A DNA stretch of 64,000 nucleotides from Linum tenue. Lineage: Eukaryota > Streptophyta > Magnoliopsida > Malpighiales > Linaceae. Shown piece after piece: positions 21,351 to 32,499 of this stretch. The stretch's first letter is position 1, and each line of letters begins with the position of its first letter. The position numbers and the translations under genes are program-made. The stretch is from assembly GCA_946122785.1 (NCBI GenBank), contig CAMGYJ010000002.1, positions 25,146,492 to 25,210,491 of the forward strand, given 5' to 3'. Below the pieces are notes generated by a model, which was not told the DNA's origin, ran no database searches, and worked only from the letters and a program-made list of their open reading frames with translations.

Positions 21351-21352
21351 AT
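21326..21352. repeat. (AT)n microsatellite
   Basis: Uninterrupted AT/TA run within the FAD4-locus relic, at the point where similarity to the intact locus ends. Confidence 0.95.
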
Positions 21353-21719
21353 AGGATATCTGATCGTATAATTTTGCTGGTGCAAGAAATCCAAAACTTT
21401 AATTTGGGACTCATCTTTAGTGATCATATTCATCCCAGAAAAATAGGAATGATTTCATTTTCATTTAGGAAGCCAAAGTTAATTGGTAAAATTTATGCAA
21501 TCGGATATATTTCAGTAATTTCCATATGCGCTAGAAAAGTTATGAAAATACTTGACTCCTTGTTTAGCCAAATACATGCACTTCAACTCATCGTACTGAT
21601 TGTTGTAGCCAACTCTCTGAAGAATTTCCTAGTTGAGCCTTTGTTGTTTTCCATTATTTCTTGCAATTTGTTTTTAGAGTCTGGAAATTTTGACATCCAA
21701 TGACTAATAGTAAATCGGG

Positions 21720-22080
21720 GTGGGAAATTCAGAAAATATTTAAAACATGCTACCTAGCATAACAAGTTGGATATTTTTTGGGTTGGAAGAAGTGTGAGTT
21801 AATTTCCCTTAGTTAGTTACGTAATCTTTGAGTTGACTGTAAACTATATATAGAGCACAATAGCACATGCACCACGAGGCAGGCAAGTAACCGATGGACG
21901 GAGCTGGCGAAACATCTCCGCAAAGTCAACACTCTCTCCCAAAATGGAAAAAAGATTATCCAAGCATTTAATGCCTTTAGGTCTCGTCTTGTCTCGGGAT
22001 GTCATTATTGAGAGAAGCACACAATTGCACTCTTCTAACCTCCACCATTTAGGGGTCGCCGATATATTCAAATGTAGGGA
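21720..22080. repeat. FAD4-locus 5' flank, copy C
   Basis: Matches 34368-34640 and 2735-3010 (gtaatctttgagttgactgt ... gcacatgcaccacgaggca ... caacactctctcccaaaatg ... cacacaattgcac). It lacks the pyrrolidine-like agaatggtcaggc.gacagt block found in the other copies. Confidence 0.75.
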
Positions 22081-22142
22081 GTAACAGTAGAAAAAAATTA
22101 CGAAGATAGATTAGTTAAAGTTTAGTTCTTGAAACTACCATA

Positions 22143-24904
22143 TCTAATCTAAATCTAAATCTAAAGAATATATTATACACTTTCCCGTAAAAGGCATCTT
22201 CATTTCAAATTTATTGTTTCCTTATTCATCCACGTCAGCATCCTCATTCAACCAATCACAATTCGTTCTCTCACTAAACAAAATCCTACCCAACGTCAAC
22301 CAACTCCCGTAAAATATGGGGAATAACCATTTTTCTATCCTGCAATTTTCTCTATGGTGGCATTTTTCTCTCTCCCCTCTACGGAAAAAAAAACTAAATG
22401 ATTTCCCTCTTTTTTAGCCGCCCATTAAATTACGATTGTTCTACCTTTATCTTTTTTTTTATATTTCTAATCCTTTTCCCACTTTAGACAGGTAAGAGCA
22501 TCTCCATCAATGAAATTGTAAAAAAAATTGCATTTGTGTTTTTTATTGTCAACTCAAATTTTTTGCAATCCACATCACATTCATTTCATTCACCAACATC
22601 AATACAATTAACTTGCAATTGCAAATGTAATTAAATATTATGTTTAAGTTATAGAAAATTAAGTAAAAGAGAAAAGAAAATAATATAAAGTAAAAAATCC
22701 CCATTCTTTTAGGATTTTTTTACTTGCATATTGAATTGCATTTGTTGCAAGTTTGCAAATATGCAATTGGTAGCCACATCAATGCAATTGGTTTTGCAAT
22801 TACAAACACCTATGACATATCATTTTGCAATTGAGAATGCAATACCAATGTGGATGCTCTAACTCAAAGGTATCAAACTTAACGGTAAACTAAAACTCCT
22901 ACCCTCCATATTATAAATATTTTATAAATAAGTGTAATTCAAAGTTTAGAACCGAATATTATAAAAATAATAAAATGATTGTTCATAAAACTTCAATATG
23001 GATGATGTGACAAAATAGTAACTTTGAAAATCATATACTTTATAAATAGATAGACACATGAAGGTCATAATTTCAACCAAACATAAAAATGGATGTTAAT
23101 TCATCATCAAGACTGAATTAATTTTTTACAAACAAATATTATTACAGGTACAATTACTGCAAGGGATAAGTACGCATAAACAAAGCTCAAAATATTTGTT
23201 AAGATAAATCAATACAAGAAATTAATAAATAAGTACAAATTCAAGTAGTACAAGAATACAAATTGATTAGTCAATGATAACTAACTGCCTTAACCCTTGA
23301 CAAATTAAAGCAACGTGTGTATAGGACTAAGTTCCTTACATTAGGGATCAAAATTTATTGATCGAGGGCAGTAAATCTTAAGTGGAAAAGTTTATTGAAA
23401 TTGTGTAAAAAGTTAGATTGCCGAACATTTAGACCTCGAATTAACCTGATTTTGGGTATGATATTATATTCTAACTCTGGATGAGTGAACCCTAGGTCTT
23501 AGTTATCTAAATTATAGACTCTAACCTCTAAGATTGTGCATATAATTTGTTGCATATATTTCGACGAATCATGATCGTCGATCTTTATTTCTAATAAAAT
23601 TGATCTTAGTGTATGAGATTTATAGAATTAAGGCCTAGAATTTAGTCTTAAGGGTTTGGGAATAGAATCGTATGTCATACTCCGATTGATTCAAGGTCTA
23701 GATATCACTTTCATATTCAAGGTATATCATACATTTACTTATACCCAATGTACGATAGAACCACTCATATGTATATATTAAACTAGGGTGAAACCCCTAA
23801 CAGAACCGACAATCATTTCTTCCGTGACAAGGAAATAAAACTTGAAAATTCGAGATAGCGGGACAGGCAGCTTGGACTTGACGTCGTGAGCCGTATGGAA
23901 CGGGAATGGATCAGGTCAGTAACCTTATGGTGAGTAACTATGAGTAATCTTTCCACATCAGCATGACATCAGCATCCCTCTCTCTCTTGGAAAGCCTTTA
24001 ATTTTCCACTCCTAAATCTTTGACGGACGATTTCGCACTCGTTTTAAGTCAAAATTTAATTTTTTTTACACAGTTAGATCAGATTAATTGTGCTCTTCAA
24101 AATGATATCCACTTTGATATATTTTTCAAACAAAAAAAAAAAATTGAGCCATTTTTTACCAGTCTATACCATATGGTATTGACTGGTATTGAAATAAGAG
24201 CATACCTATTGTTTGAAAAGCGTACCATGATGGTATGAACAAACCAAGACTGTAGGATGGTTGAATACATAATAATAGAAATATATTAACTGTCATTTAC
24301 AACTTTTAACATTCTGTACCATAAGATATCACCCGTACAAGGGTGGTATTGTGTGGTATTTTTTGGTACTGTAATTTGTTCACCCAGAAATTTGTAGATC
24401 CAATAGATCATGATGAACTCGTCCCTTCTGTGCAAACGTTTTCAAAAACGAATTAAAAACGAAGAAAATACCATATGGTATGCAGTTGGTACCGAGAGGC
24501 CAGAATTTTTTATTCTAAAAAAATATTAAAAATTGATCTCATTTTGTAGAGCACGATGAACTCGTTCCACCTGTGCAAAAACAATTAAAATCCGAGTTAA
24601 AACGAAAAAGATATGAGCCGATTAAGAAAGTTAGAAAAAATAAAAATGGTTTTTAATTCTCCATCCTTAGATCCGGATTTTCTAAAGGAAGTGACAAGAT
24701 TTGGTTATTGATGGATGCATAACCCATGGTTATGCACCCTATCTTGAGCCGTATGGAACACTGACACAAACTTCTTGAAATAGAAACACAAATTTTATGG
24801 ATATAAGGGGTCTCATAATTATAAAATACTAATTAACTGAAATAATTTAATAATTAATTATTAATAACAAAAATTATCTGGCCAATAGCCGGGCACAAAC
24901 CTAG
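22143..24904 (+). mobile_element. Candidate non-autonomous Helitron
   Basis: The 5' end reads A|TCTAATCTAAATCTAAATCT followed by ttacactttcccgtaaaaggc, typical of plant Helitron starts. The 3' end has a hairpin (CTGGCC AATA GCCGGG), a short spacer and CTAG|T at 24904. The junction bases A and T fit Helitron insertion. No Rep/helicase frame is present. The interior holds a Harbinger MITE and several imperfect GGTATTG repeats. The assignment rests on termini only. Confidence 0.45.
22496..22859. mobile_element. PIF/Harbinger (Tourist-like) MITE nested in the Helitron
   Basis: 364 bp with inverted ends GAGCATCTCCATCAATG and GAGCATCCACATTGGTATTG, flanked by the 3-bp TSD TAA (22493-22495, 22860-22862). 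The interior is AT-rich with repeated TTGCAATTG words. Confidence 0.7.
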
Positions 24905-24905
24905 T

Positions 24906-25161
24906 ATCAATTTTTTTTGATAAAATGGAGGCAAACGGTAGAAGAACACAGGGGAAATTAAACAGCCCCTAACCACATTGGCCTAGAACAGGTCAACTCT
25001 AAAACAAAGCAAAACCAGCTCAATCCCAAACAGAAAGGACTCTTAAAGCAGGAATCAATCAGAGTGGATCACTTGACGGGGAAAGCTGACTCCCAAAAGG
25101 TCTTCTTGAAGCATTGTCTTTAGTTCCGGAGGGGGTCCATCCAGTTCATACGTACCAAAGG
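24906..25161 (-). pseudogene. LINE 3' end: C-terminal part of RNase H domain and poly(A) tail
   Basis: Minus-strand coding continues from the segment at 30189-30395 and ends at a TGA near 25055 (codons ...RQVIHSD). An untranslated tail and an A-rich end (TTTTATCAAAAAAAATTG on the minus strand) follow. It is the 3' fragment of a 5'-truncated plant LINE, split by the LTR element that inserted at CCTTT. Confidence 0.75.
25157..25161. repeat. LTR-element target-site duplication, left (AAAGG)
   Basis: Identical to 30189-30193. Deleting the element and one copy restores an open RNase H frame, an independent check on the boundary. Confidence 0.9.
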
Positions 25162-26609
25162 TGTTTTCCGGCGAGAAAACTTGCGTTGAAATGATATTAA
25201 TGCACCTTTGACTTCTTTGGGCAACGATTACTAAGACACGGCTCACACCTCTTCAAATAAAGTTCGAACGAGGGTGTTTGATTGATGGTTTTTTGGGAAC
25301 GAGATCTAAATTAAATTACTTCTACTCCTATGGAGGTTCGGGGAGAGCTCCAAACTACGAACTACATCTATGGCTACATGATAGAGAAAAGGTAAAGGAT
25401 AAACTTGACATGTGTGTCAGAGTGTTGGTTTTGGAACCCCTGTCTCTGTCGACCCCTCCTCTTATTTATAGCCCCGAGGAGGTAACCGCCATAGAAAACC
25501 GCTTGTTGGATAACTGCTACTAAGAACCGCTCCCCCTTCTTTGGTAGAAAACCGCCTCTTGGATAACTCCCAAAAAGAACCGCTCCCTGCTTCCTCGGAG
25601 TGGTGGTTACTCCTTCAACCGCCTAGGGGCCTCTGGTGTAACCGTCGTGGGTCTTGGAGTGTAGCTTGCCTCGCCTGGTCTTGTTCTGAATCTTGTGTCA
25701 TGCTAGTCTTTTGATAAGCATGTGGTGTCTCACAAAGGGGGTCATGGTCTTCTTGCCTCGCGGCCATGGACTTCTTACTCATGTCCATGGCCTTCTTGTC
25801 TAACGGTCATGGACCTCTTGAGACATATTCACTAGTGATATAATGCTCCATCACCACACCCTTCTCATTCGTGTCCATGGCCACTCTTGTGAAGTGGCAT
25901 GGACTTCTCAATCGCGCACAAGGCCCCTCTCATGAGGCGGCATGGCCTTTCCATACTTAGTATTTTCAATCATCTCTAATGCTTCTTGCTTCGCGTCCAT
26001 GGCCATCACATGACACGACCATGGACCTCTTAATCATGCACATGACCCTTCTCGTGAGGCAGCATGGCCTTCTCAGACTTAGTATATTTTGGATCATGAG
26101 ACGACATGGTCTCCTCATTCGCGACCATGGACTTCTCAGTCATGTCTATGGCCCTTCTCGTGACACAGCATGGCCCTCTCATACTTAGTATCTTGTCTCG
26201 TGTCCATGCCCCTTCTCGTGAAGTGGCATGGACGTCTCATCTTGTCTCGCGTCCATGCCCCTTCTCGTGAGGCGGCACGTGCTTCTCCTTGAAGTGGCAT
26301 GTACCTCTTCTAGACTTAGTTTATTTGTCAGTCATTAGGCCTTGGTCATGGGGCGACATAGCCTCTCGATTTCTAGATGGACATGGCCCTCTTCATGAGG
26401 CGGCACATGCTTCTAGATTTTAGATGGACATGGCCCTCTTCGTTGAGGCGGCATGTCACTCTCCAGACTTAGTGGCTTGGGCTTAAAATCAATATTCATA
26501 AGGCCCAACTTAAACAATATTAATTGTTATAATGGGTGTGGCCTTATAAACTCCTTGATTATCTTGTAACTCACCAATGTGGTACAAGACAAAATTTATG
26601 GTGTAAACA
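25162..26609 (-). repeat. LTR (3' LTR of the minus-strand element), full length
   Basis: Contains an internal array of degenerate units built around gtgaggcggcatgg / gaagtggcatggac (about 25740-26450). A 335-bp section of this array is missing from the other LTR. Confidence 0.9.
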
Positions 26610-27689
26610 AATGCCCCCCAACTACTTAGTGCATAAGGATTATGGACTAAGTAGTTGAGACCAACTTGACCACTTATATCCCTTCTCTAACTGGTCCTCG
26701 AGTAACAAGGCTTGTCTCTACTCACCCATGACCACAGGTTCAATAAAACTTGAAATTTTTTCCTCTAAAACAACACCATGGTACCTACGTCTTTCAAGTG
26801 GCTAGCTATGCCGCCTAATTGTCTTCATTCATGTGTAGCCACGAGAAACCCTTGCCTTGTTGGCTTCTCGTCAACAATTCAGTGAGGCCCCTACTCTTTT
26901 CTTATTTTACATGCTCAAGCTGGCCATCACTCATCTCCAACCCACGATGCCCTTAGGTCGTGGCCAACATCCAAACTGGTGGCCACTTGGGACAAGACGA
27001 CATAGCATGGCAAGACGCAATCTACGACTCGGTATGCCAAGCCATCACTACGACTTGGTGGTAAGATCTTCACATCAAAGTCTAATAACTTCGACTCAAA
27101 ATTTCCACTTTGTTATTTTCTCTCTATTTTTCTTATATAGCCATGATTGGCTTTTATTTATTATTAATATATATGATATTTATTTATTTAAGATAACAAG
27201 GAGTGACAAATGTCACTGCTCTCCATCACCTCTGGCAACAACTAATGCGCCAAAGGTGTACACCCACTGCCAAGTCCATGGATTAAAACATGCAAGCCAT
27301 CCATATACCACATGCCTCTTTTCCTCCATGGAACATGATTCTCCATACATTAATTTTGAATCTTCTAGCTTACCAGTGGGTGGTATATGATAAGCATGTC
27401 TAGCCTTGGTGGCCTTGCATGTGGTCTCATGCTCATATGCTTTAGCCACATCACGTGACATGTCAAGACGACCATGGGTTTTCCTCTGCCTTGGTTTCCT
27501 CATGGTTGAGACATGCTTACTCTCGTGTTGTTGGAGACGATGTCCAGTCTTGACAACTTGGCGACCACCCATGTGGCCCACTTGACTTTGTCTTTCAACC
27601 TCCAAACCTTGTTGGCTCCTACCCCTAGCACACGACCATCCTTGGTTCTTTGTGAGGCCATGTCTGGTTTGTGCGTATGATACCTTCTT

Positions 27690-28200
27690 ATGCATGCCCC
27701 TATGTCCATCATTCATGATTGATGGCATGTACTTACAACTCATGGACATGGACTTGCCCCCCTGTCCACACTTAGCAAAACTTGCATACTTATCACAAGC
27801 ATGTGTAGGTTGGAATTCTTTAGCTTCTTGGACATGCCCCCTACTCCATTATTCATGGTGGGAGACATGCCTCCTTGCCCATACTTAGCTAAATTTTCAA
27901 CACTACGAGAACTCTTTTTGGCTTTCCCACGTCTTTTCTTGTTGGACTTGACCTCATATCCACTATTGGTGATTGGTGGGATGCCCTCTTGTCCAGACTT
28001 AAACATAGTTTTACACTTATAAAAACCATGGGTGGCTTGAAGCTGTTGTGTCTTCCAAGACATGCCCCCTACTTCATACTTCATGATGGGTGACACTGAC
28101 ATGCCCCCATGTCTAGACATAGCCAAATTAGCATGCTTAGCACAAGCATGTGTTGCTTGTGATTGATGTGGTCTCTTAGACACCACATGCCCCCTAGATG
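27690..28200. repeat. Degenerate internal repeats of the LTR element
   Basis: Units containing catgccccctac.ccat, a ttcatgrtgggtgacat-like stretch and ccatacttagc recur about every 130 bp. They resemble the LTR-internal repeat in their catg-rich wording. Confidence 0.45.
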
Positions 28201-28330
28201 GACTTCTAGGCTTCACCTTGTGGGAAGTTAGACTTTCATGCCCCCCATGATGGGCTCTAGATAGTTTGAGTTCTTCATAATCCACTCCTTGCCTACTCCC
28301 TGGGGGTGGCATTGGGGGTGGGGGAGCAGA

Positions 28331-29050
28331 TCATGGTACTTGATCCATTTTGGATGAAACGCCAACACCTACGTCATCCACAGGGGTTCTTCTATCTAGC
28401 ATGGGCGGTTGAACTCCATATTGTACAGAAAAGTCACAATCATGGGTCGTAAACGTGAAGGCCAAATTTTGGCCACAACTCCCATGTTGAGATGGCAGTT
28501 GGCTTGTTACCGATGTCGGCGATGTTCCTTTCCATGATCCACCATTTTGACAACCAGTGGAAGAAAGATTCTTACACCATGTAACACTATTTAGTGGTGG
28601 ATCTTTGCTATTTATTGGCAAAGTCCTTGATTGAACCACAGATATGTCCGAGACATGTCTAGACTCATAAAAATGGCTTTGAGTCTTGCTCAAGTTGCCA
28701 AACCAATTATATAGCCATGTATCCATCCAAGAAATGAGAGAATCATGACGCTCAATGAGAGAATCGATACGTTCAATAAGAGAAGCATGGCGCTTAATAT
28801 GAGAAGTTAAACGTCGGTTTACCTGTTGGGGGTCAACCATACCCTCCTCAATGGATTGATGGAGCGAAGTGATGGAAGTTGCTTCATCCAAACTTGTCGC
28901 CGGTGCTGGCAGAGCCTTCATCCCACCATTGTTTCCGGCGACAACATCCACTCGACCAACTTTGAAGCTAGTCACTTGATCCTCTTCTACGAAGACGTGT
29001 AGAAGATCTTCATCTTGTTGTCTATGTCGTGGAGCCATCATATCAAACAC
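28331..29050 (-). CDS. Gag-like protein of the non-autonomous LTR element
   Basis: 239 codons opening MFDMMAPRHRQQ, starting 25 bp inside the 5' LTR, where gag begins in plant LTR elements. An acidic N-terminus is followed by a helical, heptad-like repeat of LIER.DSLIE units (about residues 85-112) and a Ser/Thr-rich tail. No zinc knuckle is seen. Two further minus-strand frames, 27740-28312 and 27213-27749, lie downstream. They overlap degenerate repeats and are not convincingly coding. It may help package the element RNA with partner proteins, but that is inference from position. Confidence 0.45.
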   Translation of the reverse strand: MFDMMAPRHRQQDEDLLHVFVEEDQVTSFKVGRVDVVAGNNGGMKALPAPATSLDEATSITSLHQSIEEGMVDPQQVNRRLTSHIKRHASLIERIDSLIERHDSLISWMDTWLYNWFGNLSKTQSHFYESRHVSDISVVQSRTLPINSKDPPLNSVTWCKNLSSTGCQNGGSWKGTSPTSVTSQLPSQHGSCGQNLAFTFTTHDCDFSVQYGVQPPMLDRRTPVDDVGVGVSSKMDQVP

Positions 29051-29075
29051 AAGGTCCCACCAGGTGTGCCAAATT

Positions 29076-30188
29076 TGTTTTCTGGCGAGAAAACTTGCGT
29101 TGAAATGATATTAATGCACCTTTGACTTCTTTGGGCAACGATTACTAAGACACGGCTCACACCTCTTCAAACAAAGTTCGAACGAGGGTGTTTGATTGAT
29201 GGTTTTTTGGGAACGAGATCTAAATTAAATTACTTCTACTCCTATGGAGGTTCGGCGAGAGCTCCAAACTACGAACTACATCTATGGCTACATGATAGAG
29301 AAAAGGTAAAGGATAAACTTGACATGTGTGTCAGAGTGTTGGTTTTGGAACCCCTGTCTCTGTCGACCCCTCCTCTTATTTATAGCCCCGAGGAGGTAAC
29401 CGCCATAGAAAACCGCTTGTTGGATAACTGCTACTAAGAACCGCTCCCCCTTCTTCGGTAGAAAACCGCCTCTTGGATAACTCCCAAAAAGAACCGCTCC
29501 TTGCTTCCTCGGAGTGGTGGTTACTCCTTCAACCGCCTAGGGGCCTCTCGTGTAACCGTCATGGGTCTTGGAGTGTAGCTTGCCTCGCCTGGTCTTGTTC
29601 TGAATCTTGTGTCATGCTAGTCTTTTGATAAGCATGTGGTGTCTCACAAAGGGGGTCGTGGTCTTCTTGCCTCGCGGCCATGGACTTCTTACTCATGTCC
29701 ATGGCCTTCTTGTCTAACGGTCATGGTCCTCTTGAGACATATTCACTAGTGATATAATGCTCCATCACCACACCCTTCTCATTCGTGTCCATGGCCACTC
29801 TTGTGAAGTGGCATGGACTTCTCAATCACGCACAAGGCCCCTCTCATGAGGCGGCACGTGCTTCTCCTTGAAGTGGCATGTACCTCTTCCAGATTTAGTT
29901 TATTTTTCAGTCATTAGGCCTTGGTCATGGGGCGGCATGGCCTCTCGATTTCTAGATGGACATGGACCTCTTCATGAGGCGGCACATGCTTCTAGATTTT
30001 AGATGGACATGGCCCTCTTCGCTGATGCGGCATGTCACTCTCCAGACTTAGTGGCTTGGGCTTAAAATCAATATTCATAAGGCCCAACTTAAACAATATT
30101 AATTGTTATAATGGGTGTGGCCTTATAAACTCCTTGATTATCTTGTAACTCACCAATGTGGTACAAGACAAAATTTATTGTGTAAACA
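29076..30188 (-). repeat. LTR (5' LTR of the minus-strand element), internally deleted
   Basis: Lacks about 335 bp relative to its partner. The deletion endpoints lie in repeated tgaggcggca words, consistent with slippage or unequal recombination within the LTR array. Confidence 0.9.
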
Positions 30189-30395
30189 AAAGGGATAGAC
30201 GAGACTGTGCTTCGAGAGCCAGTCCGCGACTCTATTTCCTTCTCGATACGTATGAACGAGTTGGACCACCCACCTTTGCGCTAGAAGTCTGCGAATAGCT
30301 CCCAAGATAGTGGCGTGAGGGTGAGTTTGATCTGTTCGATTTCTGATGAGGTCGAAAGCAAGCTGGAAATCTGTTTCAAGTATGAGAAACTGGGA
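30189..30395 (-). pseudogene. LINE RNase H domain, N-terminal part
   Basis: Minus-strand codons include ETDFQLAFDLI, LGAIRRLL and YREGNRVADWLSKH. These match the RNase H (RVT_3) domain of plant LINE reverse transcriptases, with the catalytic Asp of ETD and the HTYREGNRVADWL helix. The domain is truncated upstream at about 30395 and interrupted at CCTTT by the LTR element. Confidence 0.75.
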
Positions 30396-31680
30396 AGTTG
30401 AATTGCATATTAGAGACCAATTAATGATACGAGTTTATCGCAGTTTTAATCATGCACTATTCTTATTTGGGCAATATTTACTATGAAAACTTGGATAATT
30501 AACTTCAGTAGTTTGACGTACGTATGATACAATTTTTGAATTTTATTTTTTGAATTTATGATATTTGTACATCCGCTTTGAATATATGAATGAGAAGATC
30601 GAAATCTATTAATATATCCTAGAATCATTTATTACCTACAAAATTTGATAATATTTATTTCCGTATGCATCCATGAAACATAGTTTGATGGGTCAATTAA
30701 TAACATATAACATTCACAAAATAATAATCATGTTTGAATCTAACATATGATAAATTTAAAGGTAAATTGCAAGGTTAGTCTCAGAAAGTGCTACAAAGTT
30801 CATATTTGGTGACTAAAAGTATTTTATTCCATTCATTGTCACCGGAAGTGATTAAATATGTGGTCACTCTTTGTTAGTCTTCGCCAGCCTCCATTAACAC
30901 CTTCAGTATTTCGCTGATGTGGTAACATAAATATTGATTCACTCATTTTTAACCCGCCACGTCATAAAACCCAACCTGCTGGTACGTCAGCAAAACCGAC
31001 CACATCATACAACCTAATCCAACCCATAACTGACCACCCTTGCTTCTCGACCCACACAATCCAAAAAAATCCAACCTTCAATCCTCCTCCTTCCGCCGCC
31101 AAATCCCTAACTTCCTCAATAATCCTCAAATCCGTGAATCTCCATCACACAAAACAATTAATCCCCCGAGCAGTTCCCTCCCCCGTTCAGCAAAGCATCG
31201 CAGTCCAAATCCCGTTAATAGGTCAGGGTTGAGATACTGTCTGAATTCCTCCCCTACATCAATCGATATGAAGGAAAATTAATCGTCGTCAAGTACGACG
31301 ACACCATCATGAAAGACCCGAAAACTGAAGGCCTTCGTCGTCAGCGATCCTCATTCTCCTTCCACTTTACTAAGTTGGATTTGTTTTGGGAAATTGTTGG
31401 TTTTGATTTATGGAGGAAGGAATTAGTTTATGAGTTTTTGGAAGAAGTAGACAAATGTGAAGCCAGGGAAGTTCTTATACCCTCTGTTAGGAGGAGCGAA
31501 AATAGATGGAGGGGGAAATTAATGAGATCAATAAATTTTCTGTTGTTCATGAGTTTGCTACAACATAAAGAAGGTGTGATTATTTGGCCGGAGAAATTAC
31601 TTAAGCAATTGCTCCTATATATATTTTCTCCTTCAAAATTGAACACCATTTTCTATCATCATTTCACATTTTCACTACCA
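30396..31680. other. Mostly non-coding: MULE-TIR-like sequence and decayed FAD4-locus sequence
   Basis: 30765-30960 (gcaaggttagtctcagaaag ... ggtgactaaaagt) reads like the outer part of a MULE TIR, but no inverted partner was found. 31370-31450 has a relic partner at 14490-14566, interrupted there by the hAT element. The 151-codon frame at 31309-31764 runs through this area without a recognisable domain, and its partner has lost the frame. Confidence 0.4.
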
Positions 31681-32460
31681 TCATTATTGCTTTCTGATTG
31701 TTGTTTTATTTCACCCGTGCATCCACACATAAGCATTCCACGTGAAAATATCAAGATCTGGTAGGTGAACCATCATAGCTAATTACTATTCTAGGGTTTG
31801 TTTTCTTCATTTTTATCTTCAATCACTTCCTTCATTAATTGGTCCAACAACTATCAGGAAGCTTTGTCCGAAATATCTGTGTCTAGTACTGGTTCTCTTC
31901 CATTCACTTTTTTTACTATTATTTGTTATTCGCAATTATTTTGGAAGCGTGTAGTTACAAGTTCATGATTCAACACTGATTAATCTGATCAATTAATTAA
32001 TATGTTCGTTTAGTTTAGTTTTTTTTATAACATAGTCAGAAGTTCAGAAACAGCCATATAGAGGACAGTAATCAAATCATGGTAGTTGAACTATCGATAA
32101 GAGAATCTTTTGTACAACAAGATCGACAGCCTTATTAAAGTGAACGATGAACAAAGAAATAAGAAACATATTGAAACTGATAAGATCACAACCGGACAAT
32201 ATCTTCCATTATGTCTCCTCCCAAGTTAAGCGCGAAGTCCTTCGGCGCCACTCCTCATATAACCAGTTGAGAATCGCCAAGGAATTTAACAGACCAAACA
32301 CCATTGATTAGACACCGATTCATAACATCTCTCAAAGCCAATAATACAGTACAATACATTTCTATAGTTTCTATTTCTAACTGCAAATTATCATTTCAAC
32401 AACAACAACAAATGTACACACATATGAAAGCAATACAGGAAATAGGATATATTTGATCAT
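31680..32460. repeat. 3' flank of the intact FAD4-like gene (copy D)
   Basis: This is the reference copy of a segment duplicated at 20008-21350 and, in part, at 341-404. It contains the probable 3' untranslated and intergenic region of the minus-strand desaturase gene. Confidence 0.75.
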
Positions 32461-32499
32461 ATTACTGCCTGCTAATAACCTAAACACTTCAGTGCCTTC

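Larger units (their letters stand above)
25162..30188 (-). mobile_element. Non-autonomous LTR retrotransposon (LARD/TR-GAG-like)
   Basis: It has direct LTRs at 25162-26609 (1,448 bp) and 29076-30188 (1,113 bp). On the minus strand they start TGTTTACAC and end GAAAACA, with a 5-bp TSD AAAGG. A G-rich polypurine tract (minus-strand TTGGGGGGCATT) adjoins the LTR at 26609, so the element is transcribed on the minus strand. The LTRs differ by few substitutions (about 98% by eye), which implies a recent insertion. The 2.47-kb interior has a gag-like frame but no protease, reverse transcriptase or integrase. A standard tRNA-Met primer-binding site was not found. Confidence 0.85.

Noticed and set aside
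23885..24755. gagccgtatggaac repeated at both ends of an 860-bp stretch, tested as a TSD of another insertion
   Set aside because: 14 bp is too long for common DNA-element TSDs. No poly(A) tail or matching termini were found, so it was left unassigned.
26857..28312. Long frames in the interior of the LTR element
   Set aside because: They run through degenerate catg-rich repeats on both strands with no retroviral-type domain. Only the gag-position frame was kept.
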